Origin: Agromyces laixinhei
GTDB taxonomy: Bacteria > Actinomycetota > Actinomycetes > Actinomycetales > Microbacteriaceae
Assembly: GCF_006337065.1 (NCBI RefSeq)
Contig: NZ_CP040872.1
Location: forward strand, 2,852,001-2,916,000
DNA length: 64,000 bases
Direction: 5' to 3'
Under the pieces are notes generated by a model. The model was not told the origin of the DNA and made no database searches. It saw only the letters and a list, made by a program, of their open reading frames with translations. Positions 1 through 8,025 of this stretch are shown in pieces. Position numbers and translations under genes: made by a program. Each line of letters begins with the position of its first letter. Within the stretch, counting starts at the first letter, position 1.

Positions 1-61
1 GGTAGATGCCGATGATCACCACGAGCGCGACGACGATGATGACGGGGATGAGCCATTCCAT
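1..61 (-). CDS. LemA-like membrane protein, N-terminus only (partial)
   Basis: Only the first 20 codons lie in the window, running off its left edge. An ATG at 61-59 is preceded by an AGGAG ribosome site. The peptide begins MEWLIPVI and continues as an unbroken hydrophobic helix (Ile/Val/Leu/Ala) ending GIY. A very short exposed N-terminus followed at once by one membrane helix is the layout of LemA-family proteins, whose remainder is a cytoplasmic helical bundle. It is divergent from the ABC transporter at 226. The rest is not visible, so another short-tailed single-pass protein is possible. Confidence 0.5.
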   Translation of the reverse strand, partial: MEWLIPVIIVVALVVIIGIY

Positions 62-225
62 GGCACGGACTCCTAAGCGCTGAGCGATGTTTGCTGTGAG
101 GTCGAGTGTACCGAGCAACCCTCGGTGCGAGCTGGGCTTCCCATGAGACTCGGAGGAAACCGGAGGGGCCTCTCCGGGCGAATACGGCGTTGACAGCGTG
201 GCGCACGCGGCGAATGATTCAGCAC

Positions 226-1011
226 ATGACGACGAATTCGGATGCCGCGGCCGCAGCAGCGCCCGGCGCCGCGGTCATCGTGCAGAACCTGACGGTGGTT
301 CGCGGCGCCACGCCGGTGCTCGACCGGCTCTCGCTCGCCGTGCCACGCGGCCGCATCATCGGGCTGCTGGGTCCGAGCGGCAGCGGAAAGACGACGCTCA
401 TGCGTGCGATCGTGGGCGTGCAGATCGTGAAGTCCGGCACGATCGAGGTGCTCGGCCTCCCGGCGGGGAGCCGGCCCCTCCGCACCCGCATGGGGTACGT
501 CACCCAGCAGGCGAGCGTGTACGACGACCTCTCGGTGCACCAGAATCTCGCGTACTTCCGTCGCATCCTCGGCGCACCGGCATCCGATGTCGACCGCGTC
601 ATCGAACGCACCGAGCTCGGCGCGGTCGCCGGCCGACTCGTGGGCTCGCTCTCGGGCGGGCAGCGCAGCCGGGTCTCATTGGCCGCTGCGCTGCTCGGCG
701 CACCGCAAGTGCTCGTGCTCGACGAGCCCACCGTCGGGCTCGACCCGGTGCTCCGCGTCGAATTGTGGGCGCTGTTCCGCAGCCTCGCCGACGACGGGGC
801 GACGCTCCTCATCTCGAGCCACGTCATGGACGAGGCGAAGCGGTGCGATCGTCTCCTGCTCCTCCGCGAGGGTGCGCTGCTCGCCGACGACACCGTGCAG
901 GGCGTACTGCAGGTGACCGGCACCGATGACGTCGAGCAGGCGTTCCTCCGCCTCATCGAGCGAGGCGAGCCCCACCTCCGGCCCGCGAGCGAACCGGAGC
1001 CGCTGCGATGA
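226..1011 (+). CDS. ABC transporter ATP-binding protein (ABC-2 type exporter)
   Basis: ATPase subunit of a two-gene exporter, about 261 residues. Visible motifs are Walker A GPSGSGKTT, the Q-loop VTQQ, the signature LSGGQRSRVS, Walker B VLVLDEP and the switch histidine in ISSHVMDEAKRCD. The frame is open further upstream, but similarity to the family starts after an Ala-rich leader, so ATG 226 (MTTNSD) or ATG 214 are the credible starts. Its stop overlaps the permease start (ATGA), so the two are translationally coupled. The DrrA/NodI-like form suggests export of a drug, lipid or polymer; the substrate cannot be read from sequence. Confidence 0.9.
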   Translation: MTTNSDAAAAAAPGAAVIVQNLTVVRGATPVLDRLSLAVPRGRIIGLLGPSGSGKTTLMRAIVGVQIVKSGTIEVLGLPAGSRPLRTRMGYVTQQASVYDDLSVHQNLAYFRRILGAPASDVDRVIERTELGAVAGRLVGSLSGGQRSRVSLAAALLGAPQVLVLDEPTVGLDPVLRVELWALFRSLADDGATLLISSHVMDEAKRCDRLLLLREGALLADDTVQGVLQVTGTDDVEQAFLRLIERGEPHLRPASEPEPLR

Positions 1012-1742
1012 ACCTCTCACGCACGTTCGCGACCGCCGGTCGCGTGCTCGGCCAGATCCGCCACGACCCCCGCACGATCGCGCTCCTCCTCGTGGTGCCG
1101 AGCCTGCTCATCGGCCTCGTCGCCTGGATCTTCGTCGACACCGACCTCTTCACCGACATCGGCCCGGCGATGATCGCGCTCTTCCCGTTCATCGTGATGT
1201 TCCTCGTCACGAGCATCTCGACGCTCAGGGAACGCCGCAGCGGCACCCTCGAACGGCTCCTCTCGATGCCGATGGGCAAGGGCGACTTCATCCTCGGCTA
1301 CGCGCTCGCGTTCGGTCTCCTCGCCGTGTTCCAGACGGCGATCGCCGTGTCGTTCGCCGTCTGGGTCTGCGGGCTCGAGATCGAGGGCTCGATCTGGCTG
1401 CTCTTCGCCGTCGCGGTCGCCGACGCCCTGCTCGGCACCTCCCTCGGACTCCTCGCGAGCGCGTTCGCGCGCTCGGAGTTCCAGGTCGTGCAGTTCATGC
1501 CGCTCATCGTCTTCCCGCAGATCCTGCTCGGCGGCATCTTCATCCCGCGCGATCAGCTGCCCGAAGCGCTCGAGGTCATCAGCGAGTGGCTGCCACTGAG
1601 CTTCGCGATCGATGCACTGCAAGCCGTCGCTGCCGACTCCGAGAGCGCGGCGTGGATCGCGGCGAAGCTCGCCGTGATCATCGCGTGGATCGTCGGGTCG
1701 ATCGTGCTCGGCTCGGTCACGCTGCGCCGGCGGACTCCCTAG
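1008..1742 (+). CDS. ABC-2 type transporter permease
   Basis: Membrane partner of the preceding ATPase, 244 residues with about six hydrophobic segments. A Pro-rich loop near residues 160-185 (FPQILLGGIFIPRDQLP) is typical of DrrB/YhhJ-type ABC-2 permeases. The conserved stretch around RERRSGTLERLLSMPMGKGDFILGY (residues about 74-98, named here by its key residues RSGTLERL) matches the cytoplasmic loop of the family. It starts inside the ATPase stop codon and its last 26 bases overlap the 3' end of the convergent lactone oxidase gene. Substrate unknown. Confidence 0.88.
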   Translation: MNLSRTFATAGRVLGQIRHDPRTIALLLVVPSLLIGLVAWIFVDTDLFTDIGPAMIALFPFIVMFLVTSISTLRERRSGTLERLLSMPMGKGDFILGYALAFGLLAVFQTAIAVSFAVWVCGLEIEGSIWLLFAVAVADALLGTSLGLLASAFARSEFQVVQFMPLIVFPQILLGGIFIPRDQLPEALEVISEWLPLSFAIDALQAVAADSESAAWIAAKLAVIIAWIVGSIVLGSVTLRRRTP

Positions 1743-3096
1743 CCGTGTCGTCGGCAACGATGTCGGCCGCGACACCGTCGCCGAGCACGTGATCGAGGTA
1801 GGCGTTCGAGAATCGGCGATCGGGATCGAGCTCATCGCGCACCCGCAGGAAGTCGTCGAACCGGGGGTACACCTCGCGCAGCGACTGCGCGTTCTGGGTG
1901 TGCAGCTTGCCCCAGTGCGGCCGGCCGCCGTAGCCGCGCATGATCTCCTCGACGCCCGCGAAGTACTCGCGGTGGTTCTCACGGAAGTAGCGGTGCACGG
2001 CGATGTAGCCGCTCTCGCGCCCGTACGCGGTCGAGAGCCAGTTGTCGTCGGATGCGGCGGCACGCACCTCGATCGGAAAGCTGATGCGCCAGCCCTTCCG
2101 CTCGATGAGCGCCCGCACCTCGCGGAACGCGTCGGGCACGGCTTCGAGCGGCACCGCGTACTCCATCTCACGGAACCTCACGCTGCGGTGCGTCGTGAAC
2201 ACGGCGGGCGAGAAGTCGCTGAAGTCGCGGTCGCCCGAGTGCCTCGTGACCGCCTCGGTCAACCTGGCGAGTGTGGACGTCGTGCCGGGCGCCACGCGAC
2301 CGGTCGCGGCCACCGCCCGGAAGAGCCCGTTGGCGAGCACCTCGTCGTCGAGCCACCGCGACGCACGGCCCAGCGGACGGCGCGGCGCGTCGCCCGGAAG
2401 TCGCGTGTTGGTCTTGGTGAGCGCCGTGGCCGTGTGCGGGAACCAGTAGAACTCGAAGTGGTCGGCGTCGCGAACGAGCTCATGCCAGTGGTCGAGCACT
2501 TCGTCGATGGGCCTCGGCCGCTCGACGGCGTGCAGCACGTACCGCGGCACGAGCTGCAGGGTCACGTCGACGAGCACGCCGAGCGCTCCGAGGCCGAGGC
2601 GAACGGCGGGCAGCAGCTCTGGGCGCTCGGACTCACTGACGGTGATGAGCTCGCCGGTACCGGTCACGAGGCGGGCGGCGACGATCTGAGTTGCGAGGCC
2701 GCCGAACCCGAGACCCGTGCCGTGCGTGCCCGTCGAGGTCGCCCCCGAGATCGTCTGACGGTCGATGTCGCCCATGTTCTCGAGGGCGAGGCCGTAGGGC
2801 GCGAGCAGTTCGGGCAGTTCGTGCAGGCGAGTGCCTGCGCCGAGAGTGACCCGGCCCGTGGCGGCGTCTGCGTCGAGCACGCCGCTGACGCCGGTCATGT
2901 CGAGCTGCACGCCGGGCGTGACCGCGATGCCGGTGAAGCTGTGGCCCGATCCGACCGGCTTGATGCGCAGGCCGGAGGCCGCGGCGGCCGCGACCGCCCG
3001 CTGCACTGCCTCGGCGCCGGCCGGACGCTCCACGCGGAGGGGGCGCACCGCCTCCGTGCGACTCCAGTTGCGCCACACGGCTCCCGTCGCGGTCAT
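1717..3096 (-). CDS. FAD-dependent aldonolactone oxidase (D-arabinono-1,4-lactone oxidase family)
   Basis: About 459 residues. The N-terminal half is a VAO-type FAD domain with GSGHSFTGIA, whose His is the usual site of covalent flavin attachment, and SGATSTGTHGTG. The C-terminal half is an ALO domain ending with the family hallmark RPHWGKLH. Such enzymes oxidise sugar-1,4-lactones with O2. ATG 3096 (MTATGAVWRNWS) is chosen because the longer reading adds a basic, non-conserved leader, and GGAGAGG lies just upstream. It is the last gene of the TetR > MFS > racemase-fold operon, 55 bp after its neighbour. The substrate is not established; L-gulono-, D-arabinono- or xylitol-type substrates are all possible. 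Confidence 0.85.
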   Translation of the reverse strand: MTATGAVWRNWSRTEAVRPLRVERPAGAEAVQRAVAAAAASGLRIKPVGSGHSFTGIAVTPGVQLDMTGVSGVLDADAATGRVTLGAGTRLHELPELLAPYGLALENMGDIDRQTISGATSTGTHGTGLGFGGLATQIVAARLVTGTGELITVSESERPELLPAVRLGLGALGVLVDVTLQLVPRYVLHAVERPRPIDEVLDHWHELVRDADHFEFYWFPHTATALTKTNTRLPGDAPRRPLGRASRWLDDEVLANGLFRAVAATGRVAPGTTSTLARLTEAVTRHSGDRDFSDFSPAVFTTHRSVRFREMEYAVPLEAVPDAFREVRALIERKGWRISFPIEVRAAASDDNWLSTAYGRESGYIAVHRYFRENHREYFAGVEEIMRGYGGRPHWGKLHTQNAQSLREVYPRFDDFLRVRDELDPDRRFSNAYLDHVLGDGVAADIVADDTARESAGAA

Positions 3097-3151
3097 TCGA
3101 TCGTCCTCTCCACGCGTTCCTGCTCGCTGCGCCCGTCGGCTCCTGTCTCTG

Positions 3152-4399
3152 TCACAGGAACGCCTTCCCCTCGCCCCGATAGCTCGGGATGGTATCGACG
3201 ACTTCGCCCGCATCGACCAGGGCGAATTCGTTCAGATGTTCTGCCAGCTCGCCCGACTTCGTATGGCGCAGCCACACCCGGTCGCCGACCTTCATGCGCC
3301 GGGCCGCCGCGCCGCTCACCGGGCTCTGCACCTCTCCGGCCATCTCGCGCGGCTCCAGCACGAGCCCCTCCGGCCAGGCGATCTTCGGGAGCCGGTCAGG
3401 TGCGGGCGGGCCTGAGGCGATCCAGCCACCGCCGAGGATCGTCGCGTGATCGCGGCTCGGTCGGCGCACGATGTCGAGCGCCCAGGCGGCGGCGGGTGCG
3501 GGCGTGAAGTGCTGGTATCCGTCGAAGAGGTGCCCGCCGAAGATGCCCGACCCTGCCGCGATCTCGGTCACCGAGGCATCCGCCGCCGTGGCCTCGAGCG
3601 AGCCGGTGCCACCGCCGTTGACGAACTCGAGCGGGGCGATCTCGCGCACGGCGGCCACCGCGCGGCCGCGGCGTTCACGCAGCTCGGGCATCGAGCGCGA
3701 CTGCATCCAGCGGTTCACGGCACCGTCGATCGGCCGGCCGGCCGGACGGTTCACGACTCCGGCGATCTGCGCCTCGTAGGCCATCATGCCGACGAGTTCG
3801 AAGCCGGGTCGCTTCACGATGTACGCGGCGAGCGCTGCGGCGTCTTCCGGCGCGTGCACCGGCGACCGGCGGACGCCGAGGTGGCCGAGCAGCGGCGCGT
3901 TCCACGACGCGTCGAGCTCGAGGCACACGCGAATCGATTCGCGCCTGCCCGGCGGCAGCACCGCGTCGACGAGGTCGAGCTGGGCCGGCGAATCGACCAT
4001 GAGCGTCACCCGGCGGGCGAGCTCGGGATCGGACGCGAGCCTGCGGATGCTCGCCCGCTCGGCCGTCGGATAGCCGACCACGATGTCGTCGACCGCCTCG
4101 GCGAGCCAGAGCGCCTCGGAGAGCGTATATGCGAGCACGCCGTGGTAGCCGGGCATCTCGAGCAGCGCTTCGACGATGCCGCGCACGCGCAGCGACTTGG
4201 ATGCGACGCGGATCGGCGTGCCGTTGGCGCGCCGCAGCATGTCGAGCGCATTGTGCCGCAGCGCACCCAGGTGGAGCGCGCCGACGGGAGCGTCGAGGTG
4301 CGCGGTGGCGGCGGTCAGCGACGGCCAGTACCGTTCGGGCCGCAGCCAGTCCGCGGCATCCGTCGCCGGCGTGCCGGTCTTGAGGAGATCGATGGTCAT
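3152..4399 (-). CDS. PLP-dependent alanine racemase-fold enzyme (amino acid deaminase/aldolase type)
   Basis: 415 residues. The motif RVASKSLRVRG near residue 61 supplies the PLP lysine of fold type III enzymes, followed by a TIM-barrel-like stretch (GYHGVLAYT, GVRRSP) and a C-terminal beta domain. This resembles D-threonine aldolase/D-serine deaminase relatives rather than a true alanine racemase. ATG 4399 overlaps the MFS stop by one base and has AGGAG upstream. Pairing of this family with an aldonolactone oxidase recurs in actinobacteria as far as I know, but the joint pathway is not clear to me. Confidence 0.8.
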   Translation of the reverse strand: MTIDLLKTGTPATDAADWLRPERYWPSLTAATAHLDAPVGALHLGALRHNALDMLRRANGTPIRVASKSLRVRGIVEALLEMPGYHGVLAYTLSEALWLAEAVDDIVVGYPTAERASIRRLASDPELARRVTLMVDSPAQLDLVDAVLPPGRRESIRVCLELDASWNAPLLGHLGVRRSPVHAPEDAAALAAYIVKRPGFELVGMMAYEAQIAGVVNRPAGRPIDGAVNRWMQSRSMPELRERRGRAVAAVREIAPLEFVNGGGTGSLEATAADASVTEIAAGSGIFGGHLFDGYQHFTPAPAAAWALDIVRRPSRDHATILGGGWIASGPPAPDRLPKIAWPEGLVLEPREMAGEVQSPVSGAAARRMKVGDRVWLRHTKSGELAEHLNEFALVDAGEVVDTIPSYRGEGKAFL

Positions 4400-5679
4400 C
4401 AACGTACGCTCCTGACCTGGGCAACGGCGAAGGCGCCGGCGAATGAGAACGCCGCGCCGAGGAGGAAGACGAGCATGAACGAGCCCGAGACCACGACCGC
4501 GGCGGCGCCGATCATCGGGGCGATCGCCTGCGGCACCGCCGAGGCGATGTTCATGATGCCGAGGTCCTTTCCGCGTGATGCGGCGTCGGGCAGCACCTGG
4601 GTCGCGAGGGCCTGGTCGACGGAGAGGAAGCAGCCGTAGCCGAGGCCGAGGAGCCCCGCGGCGACCATCGCGACCGTGAGGTCGGGGAAGAGGCCGAGCA
4701 TCAGCGCCGCGATGCCCTGCAGCGCCGAGGCGATGAAGACGAACAGCTTGCGGCGGCCGAGCCGGTCGGAGAGCTTGCCGAGCAGCAGCGAGGCGCCGAT
4801 CACGAACACCATGTAGATGAGCGTCAGCACGATGAGGTTGTCTGCTGCGTTGGCATCGTTCAGCTGGAACATCAGGAAGTAGAGCAGCAGGCTCGTGCCG
4901 AGCGCGTTGCCGACTGAGACGAGCACGCGGCTGAGCAGGGTCCAGCCGAAGTCGGGGTGCTTGCGAGGGCTGATCCAGAACCCGGTGAGCATGCCCTTCG
5001 CGGTGACCCGCTCGCGCTCGATCGGTGCGAGCGGCTCGTCGGCGCGGAACAGGAACGGCACGGTCAGCACGACGAGAATCACCGCGAGCAGCACGTAGCC
5101 GAGCGAAGCGTCGGTGACGAGCTCGGTCACGAGCACGAGACCGACGATGATGCCGACCGCCTGCGGCGCAGACATCCAGCCCGAGACGAAGCCGCGCTGA
5201 TTGACGGGCACCTGGTCGGAGATCGTCGCGGTGAGCGCGGCGGTCATGATGCAGAAGCCGACGGATGCCGCGACCCACGTCGCCCCGATCGCCCAGATCT
5301 CGGTCTGCACGCCGAGTGTGACGAGCGAGAGGCCGAAGACGATCGCGCCGATCGCGATCCACGGCCGACGACGGCCGAACCGCGAGGTCGTGCGGTCGGA
5401 GATCGCACCGGTCAGGGGGTAGGCGATGATCGTCGCGATCGCGGCGATGCCCGAGATCGTGCCGAACGCGACGACGCTGTCGACCCAGTTCTCGGGTTGG
5501 AGCTGCGCATCGATCTGCGCGGGGAGCAGCAACTGCACCGGCGTGAGCTGAGCCATCCAGATGCCGAGCCAGACGGTCGCGAACGAGGCGATCCAACCGG
5601 CGGAGACGCGGCGGACCGGCTCGCCGAGCGCAGCGGTCGTGGGATGCGCCGCAGGGGACGCGGAATCGAGGCTCGTCAT
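4399..5679 (-). CDS. MFS transporter
   Basis: 426 residues with about 12 hydrophobic segments. The loop 2-3 signature reads GAISDRTTSRFGRRRPW, and a second copy after the central loop reads GKLSDRLGRRKLF. The double-Arg FGRRRPW form resembles sugar:cation (sucrose/melibiose-type) symporters more than drug exporters. The start ATG overlaps the TetR stop (ATGA), and the stop overlaps the start of the racemase-fold gene by one base, so three genes form one translationally coupled unit. A role in moving the substrate or product of the two downstream enzymes is inferred from position. Confidence 0.87.
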   Translation of the reverse strand: MTSLDSASPAAHPTTAALGEPVRRVSAGWIASFATVWLGIWMAQLTPVQLLLPAQIDAQLQPENWVDSVVAFGTISGIAAIATIIAYPLTGAISDRTTSRFGRRRPWIAIGAIVFGLSLVTLGVQTEIWAIGATWVAASVGFCIMTAALTATISDQVPVNQRGFVSGWMSAPQAVGIIVGLVLVTELVTDASLGYVLLAVILVVLTVPFLFRADEPLAPIERERVTAKGMLTGFWISPRKHPDFGWTLLSRVLVSVGNALGTSLLLYFLMFQLNDANAADNLIVLTLIYMVFVIGASLLLGKLSDRLGRRKLFVFIASALQGIAALMLGLFPDLTVAMVAAGLLGLGYGCFLSVDQALATQVLPDAASRGKDLGIMNIASAVPQAIAPMIGAAAVVVSGSFMLVFLLGAAFSFAGAFAVAQVRSVR

Positions 5680-6272
5680 CGGGGCTCGGCCATTCTCGAG
5701 AGGGCGTCGGCGGCCGCGTGCGCGATCGCCCGTGCGACATCGTCGTCGCGGGTGACGAGCCACGTGAGAGTGAGCCCGTCGGTGAAGGCGATGAGCACCC
5801 CGGCGACCTGCGCGACCGGTGTGGTCCACACCGCGCCCGCGAGTTCGGCGGCCGCTTCGAGCGATCGGCCCGCGAGCTCGGAGTATCGGGCATACTGCGC
5901 AACGGCGAGCGGGTGCCGCTCGGGCGACCGCAGCGCGTACTGGGTGAGCTCGAGCATCGCCTGCTCGTGCTCGGGATCGGCGCGGAGGTGATCGAAGTAG
6001 CGCAGCAGGCCGGCCTCGAGGGTCTCGCGGAGGCCGAGTCCCTGGAGGTCGCTCGGCAGCACCGCCTCCTGCTCGCTGGCGACGACCGTCGTGATGAGCT
6101 CGTCGATGAGCTCGTCGCGCGAATCGAACGCGTAATGGAAACTCGCGAGCGACATGCCGGCCTCGGCCACGATCGCTCGGGTCGTCGCGTGCGCGATGCC
6201 GCGCTGCGACACCACACGCAGCGCCGCCTGCACGAGTGCAGCGCGCCGCTCGGAAGCGGGAATGCGGGCCAT
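5676..6272 (-). CDS. TetR/AcrR family transcriptional regulator
   Basis: 198 residues. The N-terminal helix-turn-helix reads RRAALVQAALRVV, GIAHATTRAIVAEAGMS and LASFHYAFDSRDEL, the classic TetR pattern with the FHY tip. The C-terminal helical ligand domain is unassigned. It is first in its operon and divergent from the Ppx/GppA gene. A perfect 6-bp inverted repeat 33-48 bp upstream of the start is the likely operator, so autoregulation is probable. A FabR/QacR-like effector-sensing role would fit but is not shown. Confidence 0.9.
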   Translation of the reverse strand: MARIPASERRAALVQAALRVVSQRGIAHATTRAIVAEAGMSLASFHYAFDSRDELIDELITTVVASEQEAVLPSDLQGLGLRETLEAGLLRYFDHLRADPEHEQAMLELTQYALRSPERHPLAVAQYARYSELAGRSLEAAAELAGAVWTTPVAQVAGVLIAFTDGLTLTWLVTRDDDVARAIAHAAADALSRMAEPR

Positions 6273-6304
6273 GCGTCTCCTCTCGACACCTTCGACGACT
6301 GAAG

Positions 6305-6320
6305 TGGGACAAACGTCCCA
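6305..6320. promoter_or_regulatory. Palindromic operator candidate for the adjacent TetR regulator
   Basis: The sequence is TGGGAC-AAAC-GTCCCA, perfect 6-bp arms around a 4-bp spacer. It lies between the divergent TetR gene (start 6272) and the Ppx/GppA gene (start 6359). A 16-bp palindrome in this position is the usual site for TetR autoregulation. Confidence 0.6.
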
Positions 6321-6358
6321 GTTGCCTAAGTATGCACGAAAACCGTTACTCTCGCAGC

Positions 6359-7285
6359 ATGCGCCTCGGAGTCCTCGACGTCGGTTCCAACACGGTGCAC
6401 CTGCTCGTCGTCGAAGCGCACGCCGGCGCGCGCCCCATTCCGACAGCCTCGCACAAGTCGGTATTGCGCCTCATGCGCTATCTCGAACCCGACGGCTCGA
6501 TCAACGCCGAGGGCGTTGCCGCGATCCTCACCGCGGTGGGCGGCGCGGCATCCGCTGCTCGCGAGGCCGGGCTCGACGAACTGCTCGCGTTCGCGACCTC
6601 CGCCATCCGCGAAGCCGCGAACGGCGAGGCAGTGCTCGATCTCGTCGAGCGTGAGACCGGCGTGCACCTGCAGGTGCTCTCGGGCGACGACGAGTCGCTG
6701 CTGACCTACCTGGCGGTACGCCGCTGGTACGGCTGGTCGGCCGGGCGCCTCCTGGTCTTCGACATCGGCGGCGGGTCGCTCGAGCTCGCGCAGGGCATCG
6801 ACGAGGTGCCGGATGTCGCGCGGTCGCTCCCCCTCGGCGCCGGGCGCTCGACGATCTCCTTCCTGCCCGACGATCCGCCCTCGCCCGAACAGGTCGCACG
6901 GCTGCGGGCCCACGCGCGCGACGTGCTCGCAGAGGCCGTCGAGCCGTTCGCGTCCCTGCCCTCGCCGAACCACGTCGTCGGCTCCTCCAAGACGATCCGC
7001 TCGCTCGCCCGGCTCGCCGGCAGCGTCGAAGACGGCTTCGGCGACTCCGAGCGCAGCATCCTCACCCGTGATGGGCTCGACGATTGGACGCCGCGGCTCG
7101 CGAGGATCCCCGCCGACGCCCGGCCCGCTCTGCCGGGAATCACCGCCGACCGCACGTTCCAGATCGTCGCGGGGGCGGTCGTGCTCTCCGAGACGATGCG
7201 CGCCTTCGGCGTCGACGAGCTCGAGGTCTCACCGTGGGCGCTCCGTGAGGGGCTCATCCTCAGGAGACTCGACCGGCTCGTCTGA
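6359..7285 (+). CDS. Exopolyphosphatase / guanosine pentaphosphatase family protein
   Basis: 308 residues of the Ppx/GppA fold (ASKHA superfamily). The phosphate-1 loop is DVGSNTVHLLVV at residues 7-18; the second phosphate loop is DIGGGSLEL near residue 134. The protein ends after one catalytic module, as in actinobacterial Ppx1/Ppx2, and lacks the C-terminal HD domain of E. coli Ppx. An in-frame ATG at 6332 would add nine non-conserved residues; ATG 6359 puts MRLGVLDVGSNT at the terminus as in the family. It hydrolyses inorganic polyphosphate and/or pppGpp. In actinobacteria it commonly lies near eno and ftsB, as here. Confidence 0.88.
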   Translation: MRLGVLDVGSNTVHLLVVEAHAGARPIPTASHKSVLRLMRYLEPDGSINAEGVAAILTAVGGAASAAREAGLDELLAFATSAIREAANGEAVLDLVERETGVHLQVLSGDDESLLTYLAVRRWYGWSAGRLLVFDIGGGSLELAQGIDEVPDVARSLPLGAGRSTISFLPDDPPSPEQVARLRAHARDVLAEAVEPFASLPSPNHVVGSSKTIRSLARLAGSVEDGFGDSERSILTRDGLDDWTPRLARIPADARPALPGITADRTFQIVAGAVVLSETMRAFGVDELEVSPWALREGLILRRLDRLV

Positions 7286-7417
7286 GGCGCTCGACCGATC
7301 AGGAGTGCGCCCGATCGATCAGGAATGGAGAAGCGCTCGGGCGCGGCATCCGAATAGCCTGAAGTCGACGCCCCGCTCATCGCGCGGCACGGAGCGAGAA
7401 CCGGAAGGATCACGACG

Positions 7418-7858
7418 ATGGCGAAGACCGACACCTCCGACGGACTGAGCAAGGAAGAACGCGACGCGGTCAAGCAACGCGCCAAGGAGCTTCGCGAGCA
7501 GCAGAAGGCCGGCAAGAACCGTGCAGCAGGCGAGAAGGCGGTGCTCGACGCGATCGCCGCACTCGAACCCGAAGACAAGCCGCTCGCCGAGGGGTTCTAC
7601 AAGGTCGTCAGCGAGGTCGCGCCCGCGCTCGTGCCCAAGACGTACTACGGCATGCCCGGCTTCGCGAACAGCGACGGCAAGATGCTCGTCTTCATCCAGC
7701 CCGCCAAGAAGTTCACGACGCGCTATGCGACGATCGGGTTCGAAGACCGCGCGAACCTCGACGACGGCGACCTGTGGCCCGTCGGTTTCGCGGTGCGCCG
7801 CTGGACGCCCGCAGTCGAGGCAACGGTCACCGAACTCGTGCGCAAGGCCGTCGGCTGA
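7418..7858 (+). CDS. DUF1801-like (YdhG) protein
   Basis: 146 residues. A charged N-terminal helix (KEERDAVKQRAKELREQQ) precedes a compact domain with YYGMPGFANSDGKMLVFI and FEDRANLDDGDLWP. This resembles the DUF1801/YdhG family, some members of which are described as frataxin-like iron proteins. GGAAGG lies 8 bases before the ATG. It is monocistronic between the Ppx gene and the tRNA. The function of the family is poorly defined; the call is by overall pattern. Confidence 0.7.
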   Translation: MAKTDTSDGLSKEERDAVKQRAKELREQQKAGKNRAAGEKAVLDAIAALEPEDKPLAEGFYKVVSEVAPALVPKTYYGMPGFANSDGKMLVFIQPAKKFTTRYATIGFEDRANLDDGDLWPVGFAVRRWTPAVEATVTELVRKAVG

Positions 7859-7881
7859 CGCTGCTCACGCCGCACCGTCGG

Positions 7882-7955
7882 TGCTCCCGCTGGGACTCGA
7901 ACCCAGACTGAAGCGAGTTTAAGTCGCCTGCCTCTGCCGATTGGGCTACGGGAGC
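7882..7955 (-). tRNA. tRNA with anticodon UAA (predicted Leu), short variable arm
   Basis: The cloverleaf is complete: acceptor GCTCCCG/CGGGAGC is perfect, D-arm GCC...GGC, anticodon stem GGCGA/TCGCT (one G-U), T-stem CTGGG/CCCAG with loop TTCGAGT, discriminator A. The anticodon loop is CTTAAAC, giving UAA at 7921-7919, which reads UUA (Leu). No CCA is encoded. The variable region is only 5 nt, whereas bacterial leucine tRNAs normally have a long variable arm. The structure is convincing; the amino acid identity is less so. Confidence 0.85.
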
Positions 7956-7983
7956 GCGGCGCCGCCCGGAAGGGCGGCGCCGC
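7956..7983 (-). terminator. GC-rich hairpin downstream of ndh
   Basis: Perfect 12-bp arms (GCGGCGCCGCCC / GGGCGGCGCCGC) around a GGAA loop, 43 bp past the ndh stop and abutting the 5' end of the tRNA. There is no T-run, as is usual in high-GC actinobacteria. It may end ndh transcription and also insulate or help process the tRNA precursor. Confidence 0.6.
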
Positions 7984-8025
7984 GTCACAGCATAGCGGCG
8001 CATCACGGCGCCGTCCGGGTCGTCG

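Noticed and set aside
110..126. Hairpin ACCGAG-N5-CTCGGT between the LemA-like and ABC genes
   Set aside because: It is short, lies between divergent genes and matches no terminator or operator position clearly, so it was not called as a feature.
7882..7955. Ochre suppressor tRNA
   Set aside because: Reading UAA as a stop needs anticodon UUA. This anticodon is UAA, which reads UUA (Leu).
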